Below, piece after piece: positions 33,497 through 44,544 of a stretch of DNA of 64,000 bases. Positions within the stretch are counted from its first letter, which is position 1. The number at the start of each line of letters is the position of its first letter. The notes below the pieces were generated by a model. That model made no database searches and was not told the origin of the DNA. It was given only the letters and a program-made list of their open reading frames with translations. This DNA comes from Camellia lanceoleosa. Lineage: Eukaryota > Streptophyta > Magnoliopsida > Ericales > Theaceae. The stretch is taken from the NCBI GenBank assembly GCA_025200525.1, contig CM045767.1, forward strand, positions 4,289,437-4,353,436, read 5' to 3'. The position numbers and the translations under genes were made by a program.

Positions 33497-33931
33497 ATGT
33501 CTTCAAGGGGTACAAACAGTTCACATTGTTAAAGCCTTCCAAAAGTGTGGCTACTACCTCCATTTAATTATGACTACATGACTGAAAAATACTCTAGCCC
33601 GAAGAATTATTACGTTGGTATTCTGGCAGAATGGGCGTTAAGGGTAACAGAGCAAAAGAGCTTGTTTAATGATCTACGGAACTTAGGGGCATAGATATGT
33701 CATCGTCGTTCATTGAACATGCCTAGACAAAATGTGGGTGACTATGAGCAAGTAATTAACAGAATTAAAAAGGAGAACAACAGAATGTTGCTGCGGAGAT
33801 GTTGACATTTCATGCTTCAAAGTCATTGAAATGGCGGAAGCAAGCAACAAAAAATTGACTATGATGGAGCGAAATAATGTTTTAAACAATGAAAAATATC
33901 TCTCTGACTATTACATGTCAGATGAAGAATG
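33497..33931 (+). pseudogene. Unrecognised broken reading frame
   Basis: From ATG 33497 the frame gives MSSRGTNSSH, a stop, then PPFNYDYMTEKYSSPKNYYV and AEWALRVTEQKSLFNDLRNL before a TAG. After shifts a Lys/Asn-rich segment follows (YEQVINRIKKENNRMLLRR). Codon choice and continuity look protein-like but the family is unknown. Several stops indicate decay. It may belong with the frame on the opposite strand at 31383-32057. Confidence 0.3.
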
Positions 33932-34179
33932 ACAAATCAAACATCTAAGTGGTCTTTTTTAATATGTGTGTATGTCGTATCGGGTCAATGTTGTTGGTGT
34001 ATAAGGCACTGTTGTTATTCAACTACGTTGTTAAACGTCCATTGCACTATGTGTTATTGTTTTATGAAGCTTAAGTTTATGAAAAGTCTACATTTATGTG
34101 TGCACACATGTAAACATGACCTGCACATTTCTCTTTGCATTGGTAACTCGTGGATAGCCATTATAGTGTATCTTATATC

Positions 34180-34705
34180 TTTTCATCATACATCCAACCA
34201 AGTTCATTCATTATTATCATTATCAATTAGTATGACAATGTCAGGTTGGTATATTCCTTTTTGAAATAATGTTCCACAATCAATTTCAGGGAGGCAAAAA
34301 TAAAATGTTTACAGTATAGCGAGCAAACGTATGAGCTTTGTTGAATAGCCACATATCCCATGAAAGTATAGACCAATTTAATTTGTCAATTATGGATGTA
34401 AATCAGAAAATAAAATAATAAACAGTTACAAGGGGCATTAGAAGGGGCATATGCCATATGATGATCTTTATAATAATGCAAGAGAGATAATGTTGTGCAT
34501 TTTAATTGAAACCATTAGAGAAGTCGTAATTGGAAACAATATAGACAGTTTGTTTGATATTGTAAATTCTTTTTTTATTGATAACTCATGGGTAAGCAAT
34601 ACAAAGTTATTACAACAGAAATCGTTTGGTCATACATCGAAACAATTTCATTCATTATCATCATTATCTGACATTTCAATGTCAGATTGATACAGAGCAT
34701 CCATG
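34180..34705. repeat. Diverged direct repeat of a CATCATACATC... block
   Basis: TCATACATCCAACCAAGTTC-ATTCATTATTATCATTATC near 34186 recurs as TCATACATCGAAACAATTTC-ATTCATTATCATCATTATC near 34630, each followed by a GACANTNTCAGNTTG word. The minus strand of the right copy encodes a short acidic stretch (YQSDIEMSDNDDNE). Frames at 33929, 34451 and 34946 (minus) are open by chance or are unrecognised. Confidence 0.6.
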
Positions 34706-35277
34706 CTCCACGAGAAATATTGTTGCGCATCATCCATTAACCCATCTTCGACACGCTCATTCGCGGTCTTCCGAAGTTCAGACTTGGGTCATGTGATTAA
34801 CTTCGTTGTGAATACGATACAATGCTCTTTGCAACAACTGTGGAGTGTCAATTGGCATACGCATGGCTAATCATCAAGGAAATTGAATATGAACTTCACG
34901 GCATAGCTTAACAAGAACGCTTGCTCAAGTTATGCGAAATTCCCACTAAGCTGTCATGGTATTGATGGTGTGATATGAGTAACGCAAATTTGGATTTAAT
35001 GGGTATTCGAATTTATCTCCATCTACAACCCAATGGCGACCCATTGCTGAATTTAGGTCAACCACCGTATATCTCATGATGATATCTCTCATTTTTTCTA
35101 TAAACAGGTAGGTCTGGTATGGTGTAATACTTATAGCGGTCACTGGGAAAAGTAGTTCCAACATGCAGAATACATAAAATGGAGATAGACGCGATTACTC
35201 ATATCTTCGCAATTCGACATACTGACAATGTCTTGTCGTTACAGTAAACTACACATGAGAGTTGTATGTTTTAAATT

Positions 35278-35491
35278 ATTGTAAGAGCGTTGTCATGTCG
35301 ACCTTTATGACGTGAAAAAATGTGCATCAACTTTATACGAGTTGTCACTTCCTAACTAGTCAGTCTATATTGGAGGGTTTGAACTTGATAAGTTTCACAT
35401 GATAGTTGTGTTTTAAAAGTTATTGTAAGAGCGTTGTCACGTCAACCTTTATGACCTACAAAATCGCGCTTCAACTTTATAGGAGTTGTCA
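35278..35491. repeat. Two copies of a 70-bp block, 144 bp apart
   Basis: ATTGTAAGAGCGTTGTCATG at 35278 and ATTGTAAGAGCGTTGTCACG at 35422 each continue to TCAACTTTATANGAGTTGTCA. The intervening 70 bases are unlike. The role is unknown. Confidence 0.8.
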
Positions 35492-35713
35492 ATTTGACAG
35501 ATTTCAAATCCACACAGTTTAAGAGGGTTTTTAGCATATTTGAAATCCACTACTCAAACTTTTCAGAAGAACTAAGCATTTATCAATATATACTAAATTT
35601 CAGAGAAATGACTGAATTGATAAAATGGCCTTCCTTCACGTAATGAAATTTTTTTAAATAGAAAAACAGTTTACCACCTAACAAAATGTGGCAACACATT
35701 GAATATTAGATGC

Positions 35714-36336
35714 AAGGTGAGTTTGACATTATATATGTGGATGACATTATATTTGGTGCTATTAATGAAACCTGAAGTAAGGAATTTGCTAAGTGTATGT
35801 AAGGTGAGTTTAAGGTGAGTTTAAGATAAGCATGATGAGGGAGCTAAATTATTTCCTTAAGCTTTAAATCAAACAATGTAGGAAGGGATTTACATTAATC
35901 AAGCTAAGTACATAAAGGAATTATTCAAAGAGTTTGGTATGTATGATTCAAAAATAGCTGGAACACCTATGAGCACATCAATTAAGCTACATAAGGATGA
36001 AAAATCAATTGAAATTCAGAGCACATCAATTAAGCTACCTATGAGCACATCAATTGGAGGACTTTGATTTGGATTATGATGATATTCCTATTAAATGTGA
36101 TAATACTATTGGCATCAACCTAAGCAAAAATCCGATTCAACACTTGTGAACAAAACATGTTGAAATTTGACACCAGTTTTTAAGAGATCATGTTCAAAAA
36201 GGATATTATTCTTGAATTAATAAACACCGACAATCAATTGGCGGATTTTTTGACAAAACCCCTACGCGAAGATCGCTTTATTTTTATTCGTGGCGAACTT
36301 GGAATGTCAAATTCTACTTACAAGGTTTTGTTGTGA
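35714..36336 (+). pseudogene. Ty1/copia RT-RNase H remnant
   Basis: The plus strand encodes IIYVDDIIFGAINET (with the copia RT YVDD catalytic motif), then AKYIKELFKEFGMYDSKIAG and TPMSTSIKL, and the RNase H end KCDNTIGINLSKNPIQH, LADFLTKPL and RFIFIRGELGMSNSTY. Much between these is deleted or scrambled: a TPMSTSI-coding segment is repeated at 35970-36055. Stops and frame changes are frequent. The gag-only copia element at 36426 inserted just downstream. Confidence 0.85.
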
Positions 36337-36425
36337 ATGTGAAACTCGAATTTTCTGAAAATGATGTATGTGTACTGTTACATTGATAAGGAAACATTCA
36401 TTAAATGATATCAACTCTCTCATAC

Positions 36426-37529
36426 TGTTAGGTTTTTATTGGCAACCCCGTTTGACAAAACTCTTTTGAGTTGTAATTTTATTCGAATTTTTATTTCAGT
36501 GAGGCCTTGAGTTTATTAGATGCGAATCCAAATCCGGAATCGAGCTTTGCGAAGAAGTTTGTGATGTTAATGCTTTCAAGATTGCCACTTCGCTGATTAT
36601 TACGGGGTCGATTTGCCCGTCATTTCCATGTCAAGCAAAATTCAAATTTGCATGTCGTTGCTTTCGCCGAGCCAAGGAGTGCTCGCCCGAGCTAAGGCTT
36701 GCTCGCTCGAGCCAAGGAATGCCCCCCCGATCCAAGGATTGCGTCCATACAAAAACCTGAAGAAAGTGATTGGTCGCTCGAGCCAAGAATCCGTCGCTTC
36801 GGCGGCACTAGTAGAAATCACGAAATTTACTCTCCTCGCCGAGCGAAATCCTCGCCGAGCGAGCCTCGTAATCCGGATTTTTTCAAAGAGTTGGTTTTCT
36901 TCTGAAACAGGATTTCTTTTGGTGTTCTACAAGAAGTTGGATTTCTTCCAAGACAAGGATTATTTTGGTTCTTTATAAGTAGTTGGTTTTCTCCCAAAAC
37001 TAGACTACTCATTTAATTATTCCTCCAGATCTTCTTTTTGGTCCTTAAAGGTTTATATCTGGGGATATTTTATTTTTCTTTGATGTCTTATTGAGTATTC
37101 AACTCATGATCTGAAAAGGCTACATCAAAGGTTTTGTTTGTTACACAAAAGAGAGAGTTGTTCTTGATTGTGGATTCTCAAGAATTGATGCAAGCTTCGG
37201 TGGTGGAATCCGGAGTGGCTCATCAGAAAGACAATTCCGTGGTGAAGATGGGGTTGGAAGAGGCACATAGAGGTTGGTTCAATTAGGCGTTGTGGATTCG
37301 CTAGATAATTGAGAGTGATACCTGTGTAATTCCTTTATATCTTCTTAGTGGATTGTTCTCGTGGTCAGGGTCTGTGGTTTTGATCACAATTGGAAGGTGT
37401 CCAATTGTGGTTTTTCCACGTAAAATCTTTGTGTCTCTTTCTCTTGATTGTTTGATTGGGATTTTTATATTCAGCTTAAAATTGATACATAATCACAAAT
37501 CAACATCTAGGAGGTTTCTAGATTTTTCA
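36426..37529 (+). repeat. 5' LTR of the gag-only copia element
   Basis: Starts TGTTAGGTTTTTATTGG and ends TCTAGATTTTTCA. It matches the 3' LTR closely except for a patch at about 36585-36870, where most CTCGAG palindromes are changed. The transcription start and terminator are expected inside. Confidence 0.95.
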
Positions 37530-37531
37530 AT

Positions 37532-37543
37532 TGGTATCGAGGT
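37532..37543 (+). promoter_or_regulatory. Primer binding site (tRNA-Met type)
   Basis: TGGTATCGAGGT lies two bases after the LTR. Copia elements use TGGTATCAGAGC, complementary to initiator tRNA-Met, so this site matches at the first seven bases and then is altered. Confidence 0.8.
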
Positions 37544-37639
37544 CGTTCTATTTTTTTTTAAAAAAAAAAACTTGTTTTAGATCGCTCTATTTTTTTAAAA
37601 AAAATTCTTTTGGAACGAGATCTTGTTTGATTTGTGATA

Positions 37640-39591
37640 ATGGATTCAATTCGTGAGGGAAATTCTATGGTTCGACCACCCTTACTTGACGGATCCAATT
37701 ATTCTTTTTGGAAAGCTCGGATGAGATCTTTTTTAAAATCTATTGATGAAAAAGTTTGGCAATCCGTCATGAATGGGTGGACTGAACCAACTATTACTGT
37801 TGATGGAGTAACTTTCCCCAAACCAATTGATAAGTGGGACACAACTGATTACCAAAATAGTAGCTGGAATAGTAAAGCTATCAATTCTCTCTTTTGCGCT
37901 GTCACACCTGAAGAGTTTAGCCGTATTTGTAATTGTGAAGTCGCAAAAGAGGCTTGGGATATCTTACAAACTATTCATGAGGGCACTCCTTCTGTTAAAC
38001 GATCAAAACTTCAAAGGCTCACATCTAGTTTCGAAAACCTTACTATGAAAGATAGTGAGACCTTTGATGAATTTTATGCGAAGTTGAGTGACATTGTAAA
38101 TTCCAGCTTCAATTTAGGTGAAAAATACCGAATCCAAAGTTGTGGGGAAAAATTTTGAGATCCTTGTTCGATCGGTTCCAACCAAAAGTTACGACTATTG
38201 AGGAGGCTCAAGATGTTGACAACCTCAAGCTAGATCATTGGTTGAAATCTTCAAACTTATGAGGCACATAGAAATTTCAAAAACAAACAAAAAGATCTTG
38301 CTTTTAGAAGTACTCATAAAGTGGTTGAGGATTACGATGAGGATTGTGAGATAGATTCCAAGATTATGGTGCTTTTGTTAAACAATTTAAAAATCTTTTT
38401 GAATAAAAATCCTAATCTTTTGGAATCTACTCATACTCATAAATCCAAAGGCAAAGATAAAGTCAAAATTAATTCTATAGCCAAGAAGGAGAAAGGAAAG
38501 ATACAAGGGAACTCTGAAAGCGTCCAATGCTATGAATGCCAAGGATTTGGCCACTTTGCTCAAGAATGCCCTACTCGTTTGAAGAAGAAGAAAGCCCTTG
38601 CCATCACTTGGGATGATGAGTCGGAATCTAATGGAGATGAAAGTGACGATGAAGATCAAGGCGAAGAGGGACATAAGCAATTCCTTGCTTTCATGGTGGC
38701 TTCCGAAACTGAAGGACAAACAGAGTCTCCAAAAAGGTCAGTTGAGAATACTACTGATGATGAATCCTCGGAGAGTGATCATGAAGAGCTTGAGCAAGCC
38801 TATGAAAAGCTGTATAAGGAGTCTCTTAATTTATTCAAATTGAATGACAAACTCACAAAGAAACTCAAAGCATGTGAATGTGAGAATGTCAAACTTAAGG
38901 AGGAGATTTCCGAGGCTAGGATCAATGTCATCAAGATAACTGATGATCAACAAGTTCTTTGTGCAAAAGCACGACTTGTGAGACAGAGAGGGATGAGCTA
39001 CAGGAAACTCATGCCATGTATGAAGAAAAGATTAAATCTCTCGAGATGTCTCAAGTTGCTTTGGAAGAACTGATGATCAAGAAAGAAGAAGAGCTCAAGG
39101 TTGCCATGGTTATCATTAATCTTTGGAACAAAGGATCAAAGACTTTGAAGGATATCATTGGATCTCAACAAATCTGTTCAGACAAGAGTGGCATTGGCTT
39201 TAGAGATAAGAAAGAGCAAAAACAGAGTGCTTCCACATCTCATGATACAAGAACTCAAGGAAAGGGAGGACAAAAGATTCAACAAGAGGAAAAACTTCTC
39301 AAACTCCCTAGAGTTGGTAAGATAAAAGAAAAGAAGGTACACCCTGTTTTTATTTGTCATCATTGTGGTATGCATGGTCATATTCGCCCTTTTTGTTACA
39401 AGTTGCATGGGAGAATGTCTCAAAAGGGTAGAAATTCGAATACTTTTTGGGTTAGGAGACAACCTTACTTGTCTAGGCGGAATACCAAGATTCATGAGGG
39501 GGTTCACAACACCATGACATTTACCAAGACCACTAGACCTGATTTTGTTAAAACCAAAAAGATTTGGGTAAGAAAACTTGACTTGTGTTAA
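37640..39591 (+). pseudogene. Copia gag with two zinc knuckles, frameshifted
   Basis: From ATG 37640 the protein begins with the copia gag (UBN2-type) core: RPPLLDGSNYSFWKARMRSF, IDKWDTTDY, CEVAKEAWDILQTIHEGT and LTSSFENLTMKDSETFDEFY. The frame stops at 38158. After a shift it continues 38321-39073 with a CCHC knuckle (CYECQGFGHFAQEC, about 38530) and a long acidic coiled-coil-like region (38600-38900). Another shift leads to 38959-39591 with a second knuckle-like CHHCGMHGHIRPFC (about 39355). Gag forms the particle and packages RNA. At least three shifts make this copy non-coding as read here. Confidence 0.88.
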
Positions 39592-39685
39592 TGTGTTTTC
39601 TCTTTTTAGTTTTTTGGGTCTCTGTTCTTTTTAATATAAAAAAAGGTGTGCATGTTTTGTTTTTTTTTGTCTTGCTTTATTGTTG

Positions 39686-39720
<35 letters not shown>

Positions 39721-40680
39721 AAAAAGATTTTCTTGTATGGTTTTGCAAGCTTGAAATTTTTGAGATGTCCTTGGTGCATATTGGAATTGATGAGAATATC
39801 CATTACCTGTTAATATGTGTGTGCTTTCTGTGGTCATTACTCATTTTGGAGTGTGTGTTCTTTGTTTAGTATGTCTCATTCTGTACACACTCTTGGATTA
39901 GCAAATATTGGAGTCTTTTGCCTTAGTGGTTATTTTTTCTATGGACTTCTGGCATGATATCTTTTGCTTTTCTAGAGGAATTGACCTATACTAGCATATC
40001 ATGGGTGATGTTGAGTCTCTTAACCACCTTCCATCTTTTTGCATCTCCATGGCTTTCCCCTCTATTCTTTGTAGTCCAAGCATGAGGAAAAGGCTACCTC
40101 AGAGTCACCAACCAGGCCATCCTTAATATATCCATGCTTGCTCCACCATATTATTTTTGTTTTTTTTTCTCTTGTTCACTGTTTTTAGTGTTTGTGGTTG
40201 TTTTTAGTGAGGGGGAGTTTGGTTTATTGTTACAACAGTTTGTTCGCTTGATCACTTTGATTTGGTTTGTAAAGGAGATTGGCTATAGTTGTTTTGCATG
40301 TCCTGATATTTACATCATCATATCATGCTTGTGTGGTTTATGATCTTGCTTTTGTTGTTTGAGAGGAGAAAGTTGTTTTTCATGTGTCTTAGGATTTCAT
40401 GTTTTTATGCCATGTGTCGGGTTCAGGTTTCCATGCTACATGTTCTTAAAATCTCCAAAGTTGCATCTTCATGTTATTCATGTTTTGCATCTTATGTTTC
40501 AAGATAGTCTTATAGTGTTTTTTCATATACTCTTGTGGGACTAATATTTGTTTTGGCGATTGTGGCACTGATAGTTGTTTTGCAGATCTTGACCTTGAGA
40601 AAGAAGTTTGTTTTTGTTGGATGTAATGGGTTGGGGTGATTAGGATTTTATTTGTTAGATGTGTTTTGTCACGGCATTGC
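39592..40680 (+). other. Non-coding 3' interior of the copia element
   Basis: No pol homology is seen. It holds a 33-base poly-A tract (about 39686-39718) and T-rich DNA. Open frames of about 60-69 codons (40134-40544) encode only hydrophobic low-complexity peptides. Confidence 0.75.
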
Positions 40681-40693
40681 CAAAGGGGGAGAT
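40681..40693 (+). promoter_or_regulatory. Polypurine tract
   Basis: CAAAGGGGGAGAT directly precedes the TGTTAGG start of the right LTR, the expected place for plus-strand DNA priming. Confidence 0.9.
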
Positions 40694-41800
40694 TGTTAGG
40701 TTTTTATTGGCAACCCCGTTTGACAAAACTCTTTTGAGTTGTAATTTTATTCGAATTTTTATTTCAGTGAGGCCTTGAGTTTATTAGATGCGAATCCAAA
40801 TCCGGAATCGAGCTTTGCGAAGAAGTTTGTGATGTTAATGCTTTCAAGATTGCCACTTTTTGATTATTACGAGTCGGTCATTTCATGGCAACAAAATTCA
40901 AATTTGCATGTCAGCCGTTGCTCGCTCGAGCCAAGGAGTGCTCGCTCGAGCTAAGGCTTGCTCGCTCGAGCCAAGGAATGCTCGCTCGATCCAAGGATTG
41001 CGTCCATACAAAAACCTGAAGAAAGTGATTGGTCGCTCGAGCCAAGGATCCGTCGCTCGAGCGAAGGCACTAGTAGAAATCACGAAATTTACTCTCCTCG
41101 CTCGAGCCAGGAAATCCTCGCTCGAGCGAGCCTCAGAATCCGGATTTTTTCAAAGAGTTGGTTTTCTTCTGAAACAGGATTTCTTTTGGTGTTCTACAAG
41201 AAGTTGGATTTCTTCCAAGACAAGGATTATTTTGGTTCTTTATAAGTAGTTGGTTTTCTCCCAAAACTAGACTACTCATTTAATTATTCCTCCAGATCTT
41301 CTTTTTGGTCCTTAAAGGTTTATATCTGGGGATATTTTATTTTTCTTTGATGTCTTATTGAGTATTCAACTCATGATCTGAAAAGGCTACATCAAAGGTT
41401 TTGTTTGTTACACAAAAGAGAGAGTTGTTCTTGATTGTGGATTACGAAGAATTCGATGCAAGCTTCGGTGGTGGAATCCGGAGTGGCTCATCAGAAAGAC
41501 AATTCCGTGGTGAAGATGGGGTTGGAAGAGGCACATAGAGGTTGGTTCAATTAGGCGTTGTGGATTCGCTAGATAATTGAGAGTGATACCTATGTAATTC
41601 CTTTATATCTTCTTAGTGGATTGTTCTGGTGGCTGTGGCCCGTGGTTTTTTGATCACAATTGGAAGGTGTCCAATTGTGGTTTTTTCCACGTAAAATCTT
41701 TGTGTCTCTTTCTCTTGATTGTTTGATTGGGATTTTTATATTCTGCTTAAAATTGATACATAATCACAAATCAACATCTAGGAGGTTTCTAGATTTTTCA
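40694..41800 (+). repeat. 3' LTR of the gag-only copia element
   Basis: Starts TGTTAGG and ends TTTTTCA before the CATAC target copy. At 40915-41130 it carries seven CTCGAG palindromes in GCTCGCTCGAGCCAAGG-type units, against two in the 5' LTR. Confidence 0.95.
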
Positions 41801-41964
41801 CATACATTTCTTTTGCGTAACAATTTGGTGTTATCAACTTTGTAGCATTTTTCTCTCTATCTGTTAATCTCTTTTGCATCGTTAAATTAATATGAATTTG
41901 CATATACTTTTTTACTTTTTTAATGTCTTAAAATCTCATCATCCTCTGTAGCATTATGAATTTG

Positions 41965-42235
41965 CATTATGATCACCTAATGCAAATCAAATATGATAAT
42001 ACTAGTGCCATTAACTTAAGCAAAAATCCGATTCACCACTCGCAAACAAAACATATTGAAATTCGATACCACTTTTTAAGAGATTATGTTCAAAAAGGAT
42101 ATTGTTCTTGAATTTATAAACATCAACGATCAATTGGTGGATATTTTCATAAAACCCCTAAGCAAGTATCGCTTAAATTTTATTTGTGGCAAAATTGGAA
42201 TGTCGAATTCTACTTAAAAGGTTTTGCTGTGCATG
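41965..42235 (+). pseudogene. Second Ty1/copia RNase H C-terminal remnant
   Basis: The plus strand encodes KYDNTSAINLSKNPIHHS, TKHIEIRYHFLRDYVQKG, NDQLVDIFIKPLSKYRLN and GKIGMSNST. It is a diverged duplicate of 36085-36336, and the similarity continues past the stop to a TTTCTCATACATTTCTT string at about 42297. The two remnants lie in the same orientation on either side of the gag-only element. Confidence 0.85.
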
Positions 42236-42339
42236 TGAAAGTGGAATTTTAATACATTGATATGAACATATTTATATCATTCAAATGCTATCAAGTTTCT
42301 CATACATTTCTTCTTTACCATCATTCTGACGCCAATCCA

Positions 42340-43448
42340 TTTGTTTTTATTATGGTGATTATGATTTTATCTATCCACAAACCTCTTTTGCATAAGCCCT
42401 AGCCACAACTAGAAAAGGAAAAAACCTTAGCAACAAAGCAGGACTACAACAAAGGAGCAGAAAATAAAAATATTTTTCCTGAACCAGTCGTTCGGGGGGA
42501 CCACCGGGTTGTCTACCGGGAGGTCAACCGGTTCCCACCTAGATAGATTTTTAAATACTACAAACTAATTGCTCTGTCCAGATTTTTCCCTTCTTCTTCG
42601 ACATTCTGTGCCCTAGCTCTCAAATCCTCATATTTCCTTCTCTTAAAACTCTCTAAAATCACATATTTCATCAACTCTTTGCACAAATCCAAGTAAGTTT
42701 TCCTACATTTCTTGTTTTCCCTCATTATTTTTGTTTCAAATTCCATGATTTTACTTGTGTTATCTATCTATGGTGGGTTTTGTTCAAAACTGAAAATGGT
42801 TAAATGTTTATCTCATCTTTGTTTACCACTTGAATTTTTACTTAGATTAGCATAGTTTGATGTTGCTTAGTTCATTTTTTTGGTCTCTGCGCTTGATATT
42901 TGGTTTAGCCGTGTATACTTGTCTTCATCTATATATGCATTTATATATATATATATATATATATGTATATGACCATTTGTCCTGGTTGTCAAACTTTAGT
43001 TGAATTCATTTTTTTTTATATTTTCCTCAATTTTGCATTTATTTTGCACCTCTATGCTTAGAACCTTGTCATATTTATCAAATTGCTTATTTGGCTTTTT
43101 GCCTAAACATCAATTCTTAATTGCTTCCATATCCTGCATATGTTTTTTTTTGACTCTGAAACTTGTATTTTTATCCATCAGTGCATGAAACCTGCTAATT
43201 TTTTTTACCACTCTACATTTTTGTTGGCTCTCATAGGTTTTGCCACACAAGTTTTTTTTGTGTATACCTAGTCAGCCATAACCTGCAATAATTTCATTTA
43301 TCTCCATTTTTTTGTTTTGTTTAAATCCTTAGCGACACTGAATTTCAAGTCATCATATGTGCCTACCTTTGTTAAACCCATTTAATGGCCCTGATATATT
43401 TTTTTAACACTAGTCAAATGGTTGTTTTGTTTTGTTTTTCCAACAGTT
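42340..43448. other. Upstream region of transposon-borne ORF copy 1
   Basis: A GC-rich patch at 42486-42537 (GGGGGACCACCGGG, GGTCAACCGG) stands out in AT-rich DNA. A (TA)n run lies at 42943-42964. The same kind of patch precedes ORF copy 2 at 47706-47752, so this is probably the 5' part of the same kind of element. No gene is recognised. Confidence 0.5.
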
Positions 43449-44544
43449 ATGGCTCCTCGCACTGAGAAGCCTCGAGCCAGAGATGAAGGTTAGTCTTCAC
43501 ATCTAGCACGTGAATATCCAATTATTGACTTCCTTACCCAATCTAAGAGCAAACATTTGGCGACATGTCATCCCGCTCCATCATTACAGGTGCTGAGTTA
43601 ATCTTGCCCCACAGTATGATGTTCTCTTAATGACTAAACTTGAAGCAATAGGCTGGCAAAATTTGGTAAATTTGCCGAAAAAGGTATATCCTCGCCTCCT
43701 CGCCTTATTTTATGTGCACCTTCAATCTTTTGATATCGACGAGGACGTTTACACCAGTAACTCCTATGTGAAAGACACTTTTATTGAGTTTAATGTTCCT
43801 AATTTGGCCAAAATTCTCAATGTTGACACTAGTCCGAACCAAATCTATTTCCAAACCGAGGCACAAATGGCTCAAATTGTGGGTAATAGAACTGAAGTTT
43901 ATACAACCATTTGTCTTAGCAAAACCACCAGCTCCAACCTTCAAGCCAAACATCTTAAACCCTATCTCCGCATTCTTCACCACTTTTTACTAGAAAATGT
44001 AACTTCCAAAGCCAGTCATTATGATGCTGTTCCTACTTTTAATGCCTATCTCCTTTATTGTTTTGAGATTGGGTATCCTCTTGATTTATGCTACATCATC
44101 ATGAGGGAAATGACCCTTGTTCCTACATCGCGTGACAAATCATTACCTTTTAGTGCCTTGTTGACAAAGCTCTTCAAACACTTCAAAGTCAAATTTTCCA
44201 AAGAGCCCGAATCACTTATTGCCTCAGATATCAGTGAATACACCATCAACTGTGCTGGAGGCAGTGATGTTCTACTAGCAAGTATGGCTGCTCCTAACAT
44301 TCCCATGGAGGATCCTCAAGATCATCCTTCAGTTGCCATGCCACCACTCCACCAACCGCCTCTTGTTTATTGGACGAATTTTTTAGCTATGGAACAAGAC
44401 CACTACAATCAAAGCATCGCCTGGGAACAACAAATCATTCAGCAGTTTGGCGCCCTCAACACCCGTGTTGATCATATTGAGGCCCACGTTGATGCCATCC
44501 ATCACTATCATTTCCCTCATCCTCCTTCAGATTCTGAGCAGTGA
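43449..44544 (+). pseudogene. Transposon-borne ORF, copy 1 (putative plant transposon protein type)
   Basis: From ATG 43449 (MAPRTEKPRARDEG, then TAG) the N-terminus is broken by a stop and at least one shift; the frame is open from about 43611 (QYDVLLMTKLEAIGW) to TGA at 44544. Landmarks are NLPKKVYPRLLALFYVHL, EVYTTICL, AKHLKPYLRILHHFL and DLCYIIMREM, with a C-terminal coiled-coil-like helix and an HHYHFPHPPSDSEQ end. The same order appears in copy 2 (47969-49182). Proteins of this type are annotated in many plant genomes as putative plant transposon protein; the function is unknown and no catalytic motif is seen. The 304-codon open part is long for a pseudogene, so a truncated product is possible. 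Confidence 0.75.

Larger units (their letters stand above)
36426..41800 (+). mobile_element. Complete non-autonomous Ty1/copia element, gag only
   Basis: Two LTRs (36426-37529 and 40694-41800), a PBS next to the left LTR, a polypurine tract next to the right LTR, and a perfect 5-bp target duplication CATAC (36421-36425 and 41801-41805) define it. The 3.2-kb interior carries only gag-type sequence; no protease, integrase or RT was found. It therefore needs enzymes from a relative to move. LTR similarity and the intact target duplication point to a fairly recent insertion into an older copia remnant. Confidence 0.95.

Noticed and set aside
36613..37012. Frames within the copia LTRs (also 40860-41249)
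   Set aside because: Present in both LTRs, produced by the CTCGAG repeats, with frame changes between copies.
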